Origin: Bradyrhizobium viridifuturi
GTDB taxonomy: Bacteria > Pseudomonadota > Alphaproteobacteria > Rhizobiales > Xanthobacteraceae
Direction: 5' to 3'
NCBI RefSeq assembly: GCF_001238275.1
Contig: NZ_LGTB01000024.1
Span: forward strand, 1 to 64,000
DNA: 64,000 nucleotides
The position numbers were made by a program, and so were the translations under genes. How positions within the stretch are numbered: position 1 is the first letter of the stretch; every line of letters starts with the position of its first letter. The notes beneath the pieces were generated by a model. That model saw nothing but the letters and a program-made list of their open reading frames with translations, did no database searches and was not told the origin of the DNA. This document shows, in pieces, positions 44,002 to 53,101 of this stretch.

Positions 44002-44331
44002 GTCCACTCTATGCACCCAACACAGGCAATATTCCTCATAAATATAAAAAGGATGCTCACCAGATGCAAGTTTTTCGCAACTAGAACGAATCCAAGCAGC
44101 GGTAGAAACCTAAGGAGAGCCCGTAATTTATCAATGGATTGCCGCTTTGCCGCCCAGTTAACCCTATGTTAGAGAGCGCGCGGACCACATATGCGCTTTC
44201 GGCAGAGATAACAGGCCGGTTGCGTACCCAGGTAGCGCCGAGATGCGGGACGGGTTATTCCGGTTCCCGTGGGTAGATTAAGGTCCGACCAGGCAAAAGC
44301 GCTTCATCGGGACATCAGAGGTGGAAAGAGG
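44002..44331. other. irr-fabA divergent intergenic region
   Basis: 330 nt carrying the irr and fabA promoters and no gene. The irr-proximal part is AT-rich (ATAAATATAAAAAGG near 44038-44052). A CtrA-like TTAA-N7-TTAG lies at 44158-44172. No clean iron control element is visible; CTAGAACGAAT near 44081 is at most a half-match. Confidence 0.45.
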
Positions 44332-44853
44332 ATGCTGGATCGGCGCGGTGGTTACGAATACGAGGATTTGCTGGCTTGCGGACGGGGCGAGCTGTTCGGT
44401 CCCGGCAACGCCCAGTTGCCGCTGCCGCCGATGCTGATGTTCGATCGCATCAGCGAAATATCGGAAAACGGCGGCGAGTTCGGCAAGGGGCTGGTGCGCG
44501 CCGAGCTCGAGGTGAAGCCGGATCTCTGGTTCTTCGGCTGCCATTTCAAGAACGATCCGGTGATGCCGGGCTGTCTCGGCCTCGATGCCATGTGGCAAAT
44601 GGTCGGCTTTTACCTTGGCTGGATCGGTGGCGAAGGTCGTGGCCGCGCGCTCGGCCTCGGCGAGCTCAAGTTCTCCGGACAGGTGCTGCCGCACGCGCGC
44701 AAGGTTGTGTACAACATCGATATCAAGCGCGTGATGCGGTCAAAGCTCGTGCTTGGAATTGCCGACGGGTGGCTTTCCATGGACGACGAGATTATCTATC
44801 GCGCCAAGGACTTGAAGGTCGGATTGTTTAAGCAGGGCACGGCGCCGTCTTGA
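44332..44853 (+). CDS. fabA: 3-hydroxyacyl-ACP dehydratase/isomerase FabA
   Basis: Introduces the cis double bond at the C10 stage of anaerobic unsaturated fatty acid synthesis. The 173-residue hot-dog-fold protein begins LDRRGGYEYEDLLACGRGEL at ATG 44332. Catalytic His is in FFGCHFKNDPVMPGCLGLDA, with the partner Asp in the same motif. The 63-nt upstream extension of the frame is not part of the family. fabA-fabB is the canonical pair. Confidence 0.96.
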   Translation: MLDRRGGYEYEDLLACGRGELFGPGNAQLPLPPMLMFDRISEISENGGEFGKGLVRAELEVKPDLWFFGCHFKNDPVMPGCLGLDAMWQMVGFYLGWIGGEGRGRALGLGELKFSGQVLPHARKVVYNIDIKRVMRSKLVLGIADGWLSMDDEIIYRAKDLKVGLFKQGTAPS

Positions 44854-44896
44854 GCAGGATCATCATGCGGCAACATAAAGGCAGGGCGAGGCGAAC

Positions 44897-46120
44897 ATGA
44901 GGCGGGTTGTCATCACGGGGATGGGTATTGTCTCGTCCATCGGTAACAACACCCAGGAAGTGCTTGCGAGCCTCTACGAGGCGAAGTCGGGCATTTCACG
45001 TGCGGAGAAGGCCGCCGAGCTTGGCTTTCGCTCGCAGGTGCACGGTGCGCCGACGCTCAATCCCGCCGAGGTGATCGATCGCCGCGCGATGCGGTTCCTT
45101 GCCGAAGGTGCTGCGTGGAATCACGTCGCCATGGAGCAGGCGATCCGCGACTCCGGCCTCGAGGAGAAGGAAGTCTCCAACATCCGCACCGGCATCATCA
45201 TGGGATCCGGCGGACCGTCGACGCGCACGCTGGTGGAGGCCGCCGACATCGCGCGCGCCAAGGGCCCGAAGCGCGTCGGTCCGTTCGCGGTGCCGAAGGG
45301 CATGTCGTCGACCGCATCGGCGACGCTCGCGACCTGGTTCAAGATCAAGGGCGTGAACTACTCGATCTCCTCGGCCTGCGCGACGTCGAACCACTGCATC
45401 GGCAACGCCTACGAGACGATCCAGATCGGCAAGCAGGACATCATCTTCGCCGGCGGCTGCGAGGAACTCGACTGGACGCTGTCGGTGCTGTTCGACGCGA
45501 TGGGCGCGATGTCCTCGAAATACAACGACACGCCGGCTACGGCCTCGCGACCCTACGATCTCAATCGCGACGGCTTCGTCATCGCCGGCGGCGCGGGAGT
45601 CGTGGTGCTCGAAGAGCTCGAGCATGCCAAGGCGCGCGGCGCGCGGATCTACGCCGAGGTCGTCGGCTACGGCGCGACCTCCGACGGATACGACATGGTG
45701 GCGCCGTCGGGCGAGGGCGCCGAGCGCTGCATGCGCATGGCGATATCGACGGTGAACACGCCGGTCGACTACATCAACCCGCACGCCACCTCGACGCCGG
45801 CCGGCGATCCGCCGGAAATCGAGGCGATCCGCAAGGTGTTCGGCACCGGCGACAAGTGCCCGCCGATCTCGGCGACCAAGGCGCTGACCGGCCACTCGCT
45901 CGGCGCCACCGGCGTGCAGGAAGCGATCTACTCGCTGCTGATGCTGAACAACGGCTTCGTCTGCGAGAGCGCGCATATCACCGAGCTCGATCCCGTGTTC
46001 GCCGACATGCCGATCGTGCGCAAGCGGATCGACAATGCCAAGCTGACCACCGTGCTGTCGAACTCGTTCGGCTTCGGCGGCACCAACGCCACGCTGGTGT
46101 TCAGGCGGCTTGACGCGTGA
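44897..46120 (+). CDS. fabB: beta-ketoacyl-ACP synthase I
   Basis: Condensing enzyme that extends the cis-unsaturated intermediate made by FabA. The 407-residue thiolase-fold protein has the nucleophile in SISSACATSNHC (Cys161). The catalytic His residues are in NPHATSTPAGD and TGHSLGATG, with GFGGTNATLV at the end. HATST replaces the E. coli HGTST, a minor change. It follows fabA by 43 nt and precedes fabV by 78 nt, probably one transcript. Confidence 0.96.
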   Translation: MRRVVITGMGIVSSIGNNTQEVLASLYEAKSGISRAEKAAELGFRSQVHGAPTLNPAEVIDRRAMRFLAEGAAWNHVAMEQAIRDSGLEEKEVSNIRTGIIMGSGGPSTRTLVEAADIARAKGPKRVGPFAVPKGMSSTASATLATWFKIKGVNYSISSACATSNHCIGNAYETIQIGKQDIIFAGGCEELDWTLSVLFDAMGAMSSKYNDTPATASRPYDLNRDGFVIAGGAGVVVLEELEHAKARGARIYAEVVGYGATSDGYDMVAPSGEGAERCMRMAISTVNTPVDYINPHATSTPAGDPPEIEAIRKVFGTGDKCPPISATKALTGHSLGATGVQEAIYSLLMLNNGFVCESAHITELDPVFADMPIVRKRIDNAKLTTVLSNSFGFGGTNATLVFRRLDA

Positions 46121-46198
46121 TTTCGTCTCTCCTCGCCTGCTGAGGGAAGGTCCGCAGCCGGCGTATGGGATATTGCAACGATCCGGAATGGGGTGGGA

Positions 46199-47370
46199 AT
46201 GATTATTGAACCGCGCGTGCGAGGTTTCATCTGCACGACGGCACATCCCGTCGGCTGCGCCACGAATGTCCGCGAACAGATCGCCTACGTTCTGAAGCAG
46301 GGCCCGGTCGCCGACTGCCCGAAGCGCGTCGCCGTGCTGGGCTGCTCGACGGGCTATGGCCTCGCGAGCCGCATCGTTGCGACCTTCGCCGGCGGCGCCG
46401 ATACGATCGGCGTGTCGCTGGAGCGCGAGCTTCGGAAAAGAGAAGCGCCAGCGCCGGCTGGTACAACAACCGCGCTTTCGAGATCGAGGCCGCGAAGATC
46501 GGACGCTCGCCGCTCACGCTGGAGGGCGATGCCTTCTCCGACGAGCTGAAGAAAGACTTCATCGAGCGCGTGCGCGAGAAATTCGGGCAGCTCGATTTGC
46601 TGGTCTACAGCATGGCCGCGCCGGTGCGGACCGATCCCGACACCGGCAAGACCTATCGCTCGGTCATCAAGCCGCTCGGCGCCCCGGTCGAGATCAAGAC
46701 GCTCGACACCGAGACCGGCGAGGTGTTCCAGACCACGCTCGAGCCGGCAAACGAAGAGCAGACCGCGGCGACCGTCGCTGTGATGGGCGGCGACGACTGG
46801 AAGCGCTGGATTGACCAGCTCGCCGATGCCGGCGTGCTGGCGCCGGGCTTCCGCACGCTCAACTACACCTATATCGGCAGCGAGCTGACTTGGCCGATCT
46901 ATTGGAACGGCACGCTCGGCCGCGCCAAGGTCGATCTCGACAGCAAGGCGGAGGCGATCCGCGGCCGGCTCGGCCCGGACGCGGCTCGCGTCGTGGCGCT
47001 GAAGGCGGTGGTCACCCAGGCGAGCTCGGCGATTCCGGTGGTGCCGCTCTACGGCACCGTGCTGTTCAAGGTCATGAAGCAGCTCGGGCTGCATGAAGGC
47101 TGCATCGAGCAGATCGATCGCCTGTTCCGCACCCGCCTCGGCAAGGACGTCGCGCTCGACGATGCGCAGCGCATCCGGGTCGACGATTGGGAGCTTTCGC
47201 CCGAAGTGCAGACCGAAGTGTCGCGGCGCTGGCCCCTGCTCACCACCGAGACGCTCGGCGAACTCGCGGATCTCGGCGAATACAAGAGCCAGTTCCTGCG
47301 CCTGTTCGGCTTCGGCATCGACGGCGTCGACTACACCCAGGACGTCGATCCGCGCGTCGTCCCGGACTAG
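46199..47370 (+). CDS. fabV: trans-2-enoyl-ACP/CoA reductase FabV (one frameshift)
   Basis: NADH-dependent enoyl reductase completing the elongation cycle; FabV enzymes are intrinsically insensitive to triclosan. The protein starts IIEPRVRGFICTTAHPVGC. It has the NAD motif LGCSTGYGLASRI, and the Y-x8-K active site in IYWNGTLGRAK, unlike the shorter FabI family. The frame breaks near 46430; restoring one C (GAGCCTTCGG) joins SLERE to PSEKRSASAGWYNN and gives 390 residues, the normal FabV length. It follows fabAB. Confidence 0.9.
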
Positions 47371-47430
47371 GTCTGCGCCGGGAAATCCACTGCCCGTAGC
47401 CCCGTTGGCTCCATCCGGGCTACATCCCAT

Positions 47431-48027
47431 TTACCCCGCCGCGATCTTCTCCGCGCGCTGGAATGCCGGCCGCGCCACGCAGCGTTCGATATAGGCGTCG
47501 AATGACGGCCGCGGCGGTACCATCTTGAAGATGCGCACCGCAAAGTTCAGTCCGGCGCCGATCGCGATGTCGGCGGCGGAGAACTGATCGCCGAGGATCC
47601 ATGGTCCCTTCTGCAATTCGGCATCGAGCACGTCGAACACCTGCGCCGCGCTGCCCCATGCCGCGGTGCTGGTCGGCACCTCGAGCTTGGTGAAGAGCTG
47701 GATCAGCGCCGGCTCGACACAGCTCGGCGAGAAGAACAGCCATTGCAGATAGCGTGCGCGTTTGGGGTCGGTCGTCGCCGGCGCGAGCTTCGTCTCCGGA
47801 TAGCGATCGGCGATATAGGCGCAGATCGCCGCCGCCTCGGCGAGCTTTGCATCGCCGTCGGTCAACGCCGGCACCTTGCCCATCGGATTGATCCTGAGGA
47901 ACTCCGGCGACTTCTGCGCGCCGGTGGTGATGTCGGTCAGCACCCGCTCGTAAGCCAGGCCGGATTCTTCCAAGAGCCAGATGGCGGAGAACGAGCGCGA
48001 GCGCGGCGACCAGTACAGCTTGATCAT
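47431..48027 (-). CDS. glutathione S-transferase family protein
   Basis: A 198-residue GST. The N-terminal thioredoxin-like domain (IKLYWSPRSRSFSAIWLLEE) has Ser residues near position 7-10 and the glutathione-binding loop GKVPAL followed by LAEAAAICAYIADRYP. The C-terminal helical domain ends with WILGDQFSAADIAIG and RPAFQRA. ATG 48027 has GGAGG upstream and overlaps the preceding GNAT stop by 4 nt. The substrate is unknown. Confidence 0.88.
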   Translation of the reverse strand: MIKLYWSPRSRSFSAIWLLEESGLAYERVLTDITTGAQKSPEFLRINPMGKVPALTDGDAKLAEAAAICAYIADRYPETKLAPATTDPKRARYLQWLFFSPSCVEPALIQLFTKLEVPTSTAAWGSAAQVFDVLDAELQKGPWILGDQFSAADIAIGAGLNFAVRIFKMVPPRPSFDAYIERCVARPAFQRAEKIAAG

Positions 48028-48500
48028 GGGTGAACCTCCGACGTGCGGTTTGCTCTCTTCCACCGGTAATACTTCATCATCAGCCCGTTCAGCGGGTTGA
48101 TGTTCTCCCCTTCGTACAAGAAGCCCTCGCGTTCATACCAGCGCCACGCCTTTTCGTTGCCGCGCGCGCATTTCAGCCAGATCTCGTCGGGCATCTGCTC
48201 GCGTGTGAAGGCAAGCAGGTGGCGCCCGATGCTCCTGCCCTGATAGTCGGGAGCGACGAAGAGCTGATCGAGATAGTGGCCGGAGATGTGCAGCGCCAGC
48301 ATGCCGGCGAGCGTACCGTTGTCATCGGCGACGAACAGGCTCCAGCCTTGCGTGATCTCGTGGCGCACGCGCTCGCGCAGATTGGCGAGCAGAGCATCAT
48401 TGGCCTCGGCGAGGCCGGTCGTGACCCAGCTCTCCATCCAGACGCGGGCGATCTCGTCATATTCGTCCGGCCGCGCGGTGCGGATCACCAGGGGCGTCAT
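48024..48500 (-). CDS. GNAT family N-acetyltransferase
   Basis: A 158-residue GNAT enzyme with the acetyl-CoA motif LFVAPDYQGRSIGRHLLAF at about residues 80-98, and NEKAWRWYEREGFLYEG as the typical C-terminal motif B. It is translationally coupled to the GST gene downstream by an ATGA overlap. Nothing identifies its acceptor. Confidence 0.85.
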   Translation of the reverse strand: MTPLVIRTARPDEYDEIARVWMESWVTTGLAEANDALLANLRERVRHEITQGWSLFVADDNGTLAGMLALHISGHYLDQLFVAPDYQGRSIGRHLLAFTREQMPDEIWLKCARGNEKAWRWYEREGFLYEGENINPLNGLMMKYYRWKRANRTSEVHP

Positions 48501-48632
48501 CGTCGATCTCTCGGGCTGCGATGCGTCTCGCGTGAAAACGCGGCGCGTTATCGTGGCTCTCAGCCTACAGGAGGATGACGCCGCGGGCGAGTTTCGCCGT
48601 CCGGCTGATGCGCCGGGCGCGCCGGACCAAAC

Positions 48633-48657
48633 AAAAAGGGCGGCCTTTCGGCCGCCC
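48633..48657 (-). terminator. intrinsic terminator of pnp
   Basis: Perfect GGGCGGCC-GAAA-GGCCGCCC hairpin followed by TTTTTG, read on the minus strand. It begins 25 nt after the pnp stop. Confidence 0.93.
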
Positions 48658-48681
48658 TTCGTCGTTTGGTTTCAAGCAGGC

Positions 48682-50838
<2,157 letters not shown>

Positions 50839-51060
50839 TTCGGTTTCTTTCATGGTTTCACGAAAGACATGGCGCCCTGAAACACAAAGACCATGCCAAG
50901 ACGGCGAGATGCTGATGCGCGCTCGCGATCAGCATCCGGCGATCCTGCCATGGTCCCTGGATTTCGGATGGCATCCATCCTTTCGGTCATCTGGGCATCT
51001 TGCCCGGTCCAGCGGCCGGATTGCTGCTGGACGCTAGTTGGCATGGCGCGATTGCCATGC
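50839..51060 (-). promoter_or_regulatory. structured pnp 5' leader
   Basis: The rpsO-pnp gap of about 310 nt has no gene. It holds three clear hairpins: GCATGGC/GCCATGC (51041-51060), GTCCAGC/GCTGGAC (51007-51032) and GATGCTGAT/ATCAGCATC (50908-50936). In E. coli the pnp leader is cut by RNase III and then degraded by PNPase for autoregulation; a similar role here is inference. Confidence 0.5.
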
Positions 51061-51114
51061 TGCGCATGATCTTCTTTCGACAATTCGAAAGTCCGGGTTT
51101 ACGGACGACCATAC

Positions 51115-51142
51115 GAAAACGCGCGCGAACCCTCGCGCGCGT
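51115..51142 (-). terminator. intrinsic terminator of rpsO
   Basis: Perfect 10-bp stem ACGCGCGCGA-GGGT-TCGCGCGCGT followed by TTTT on the minus strand, 11 nt after the rpsO stop. Confidence 0.88.
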
Positions 51143-51152
51143 GCTTCTCAAA

Positions 51153-51421
51153 TCAACGACGGATGTTGTGCTTTTCGAGCAGCGCCTTGTAGCGCGCCTC
51201 GTCCTTGCGCTTGATGTAGTCAAGCAGGGAGCGGCGCGTCGACACGAGCTTCAGGAGCCGCGGCGTGAATGGTTGTCCTTCACATGGCTCTTGAAGTGCT
51301 CAGTGAGGTTATTGATGCGTTCCGACAGGATCGCGACCTGAACCTCGGGCGAGCCGGTGTCGCCGGCCTTGTTGGCATTCGTCTTGATGACTTCCGCTTT
51401 GCGTTCGGCGGTAATCGACAT
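51153..51421 (-). CDS. rpsO: 30S ribosomal protein S15 (one frameshift)
   Basis: Primary 16S rRNA-binding protein of the small subunit. From ATG 51421 the frame gives SITAERKAEVIKTNANKAGD and continues to HVKDNHSRRG. It then breaks near 51256, where GGCTCC stands for the expected GGCCTCC. The other frame continues LLKLVSTRRSLLDYIKRKDE to the stop at 51153. Adding one base gives exactly 89 residues, the standard S15 length. Loss of this gene would be severe, so this is best read as a sequencing error. Confidence 0.93.
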
Positions 51422-51423
51422 CG

Positions 51424-52533
51424 TCAGTTACTTTCGTTGTTGCGAGCCGGACCGGCAGTCAGTCCGTTCAGGTTGAACACGCGCTTGGGGATGAGTTCGC
51501 CATTGCCAATTTCAGCAAGCGCGAGAAGCCGGCCTGCCACCGTGACATAGACTGTGCCGCTGGTATTGGGCGCATCCCGTCCGCGCAATAAAACGGCCTG
51601 GCCCCTATGGAGCCTTGCCGCATCAGCCCGTGTGACGGCCAGTGCCGGGATGTCGTCCAGCGCGGTCTCAACGGGCAAAAGCGCGTCGGCGAGGCTGCCC
51701 TCGCCAGACGCGGCTCTATTGCATAAAGCCTCCAACTGTTCCAGCGGAATCATGTCCGCCTCGGTAAACGGACCGACCAGGGTCCGCCGCAGGGCGCAGA
51801 TATGGCCGAAACAGCCCAGAATCCGGCCCATATCGCGGGCCAGGGCCCTGACATAGGTTCCCTTGCCGCACTCGGCCTCGAACACGGATTGTCCGTTATC
51901 TCCATGTTCCACAAGGGTTAATTCGTGAATCTCGACCGGACGGGGCTTCAGTTCCACGGTCTCGCCGTCGCGCGCCAGATCATAGGCCCGCTCGCCCTGC
52001 ACCTTGATCGCCGAATATTGCGGCGGGATCTGCTCGATTACCCCGGTGAAGCGCGGCAGCAGCTCGCGGATCGAATCGGCGGTCGGCCGGTTCTCGCTGG
52101 TCCGGACCGGCCGCCCCTCGGTGTCGTCTGTGTCGCGCTCCTCGCCCCAGCACACCGTGAAGCGGTAGCGCTTGCGGCCGTCCATCACGAACGGCACCGT
52201 CTTGGTGGCCTCGCCGAGCGCGATCGGCAGGCCGCCGGAGGCGAGCGGATCGAGGGTGCCGGCATGGCCGGCGCGCTTGGCCTGGAACAGGCGCTTGAGC
52301 ACGGCAACCGCCTGCGTCGAGGTCATGCCGATCGGCTTGTCGAGCACCACCCAGCCATGGACGTCGCGCTTGTCGCGGCGCGGCTGCTGATTCTGCCTGC
52401 CCTGCTTCTGGCGCGGGTCGTTGTTGGTGCGGCGCGCATCGTCGCTGCGCGGCCCGGCAAAAGCATCCCGCTCAGCGTCGCGCGCGTCGATATCCTTCGC
52501 GTCGATAACGCTGTTGGTCGTCATCACAGTCAT
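51424..52533 (-). CDS. truB: tRNA pseudouridine(55) synthase TruB
   Basis: Makes pseudouridine 55 in the T-loop of tRNAs. The 369-residue protein has an unusually long charged N-terminal extension (about 60 residues, Asp/Arg/Gln-rich). The catalytic domain begins at GWVVLDKPIGMTSTQAV. The catalytic Asp is in RAGHAGTLDPLASGGLP. The C-terminal PUA-like region completes the protein. Its start overlaps the rbfA stop by 4 nt, and rpsO follows after 2 nt. Confidence 0.95.
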   Translation of the reverse strand: MTVMTTNSVIDAKDIDARDAERDAFAGPRSDDARRTNNDPRQKQGRQNQQPRRDKRDVHGWVVLDKPIGMTSTQAVAVLKRLFQAKRAGHAGTLDPLASGGLPIALGEATKTVPFVMDGRKRYRFTVCWGEERDTDDTEGRPVRTSENRPTADSIRELLPRFTGVIEQIPPQYSAIKVQGERAYDLARDGETVELKPRPVEIHELTLVEHGDNGQSVFEAECGKGTYVRALARDMGRILGCFGHICALRRTLVGPFTEADMIPLEQLEALCNRAASGEGSLADALLPVETALDDIPALAVTRADAARLHRGQAVLLRGRDAPNTSGTVYVTVAGRLLALAEIGNGELIPKRVFNLNGLTAGPARNNESN

Positions 52534-52942
52534 TCCTCGTCGTCCGAATCGGGTGCAAGGTCTCGCTGCACCGCAGGTGTCCGCAGTAGTTTCTCGATGC
52601 GCTCCGCCTCGTCGAACCGCTCGTCGACGCGGAAGCGAATGTCGGGTGCAAATTTCAGGTTGACGCGGTGCGCGATCTCGCCGCGAAGGAACTTCTTGTT
52701 GCGCTCGAGCGCAGAGATCACCGTGTCGGTGTCGCGGCCGCCGAGCGGCATCACGTAGATCGTCGCGAGCTTCAGGTCCGGCGACATACGCACCTCGGGC
52801 ACGGTAATGATGTGGCCTTCGAGATCGGGATCGTGGACCTCACCCTGTGACAGAATCTCGGCAACCGCATGGCGAACCGTTTCGCGACGCGCAGCTGACG
52901 TTGCGAGCCGCCGGGGCTGGAACTCTTCTTTTGACGGGGCAT
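52530..52942 (-). CDS. rbfA: ribosome-binding factor A (one frameshift)
   Basis: KH-type 16S rRNA maturation factor needed for efficient 30S assembly. From ATG 52942 the protein starts PRQKKSSSPGGSQRQLRV, and the frame then breaks near 52886. Restoring one G (GTCGGCGAA) continues GETVRHAVAEILSQGEVHDP and gives 137 residues. The alternative start at 52955 in the downstream frame gives an unlikely N-terminus. The core ITVPEVRMSPDLKLATIYV is typical. It is coupled to truB. Confidence 0.9.
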
Positions 52943-52964
52943 GACCTTCTTCCAAAACCGTCGC

Positions 52965-52987
52965 GCCCGCAGGCCGTGGCCGCGGGC
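52965..52987 (-). other. hairpin in the rbfA leader
   Basis: GCCCGC...GCGGGC stem between infB and rbfA, followed on the minus strand by a TTTT after 7 nt. It may attenuate read-through into rbfA. Evidence is structural only. Confidence 0.35.
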
Positions 52988-53027
52988 ATCAATGTCCTGA
53001 CTTTGCTTTCAATCAGACAATGCGCTG

Positions 53028-53051
53028 GTGGCCGGACCAAAGTCCGGCCAC
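53028..53051. other. 10-bp perfect hairpin after infB
   Basis: GTGGCCGGAC-CAAA-GTCCGGCCAC, 50 nt downstream of the infB stop. No T-run follows on either strand, so it is more likely an RNA-stability or processing element within the operon transcript. Confidence 0.45.
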
Positions 53052-53101
53052 GCCGTCGCATTTTCAATCAAATGGATCCAGGCGCTTTGTAAGATTTGGA
53101 C

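Noticed and set aside
53028..53051. Intrinsic terminator after infB
   Set aside because: The stem is perfect but neither side has a T-run, and rbfA downstream belongs to the same operon.
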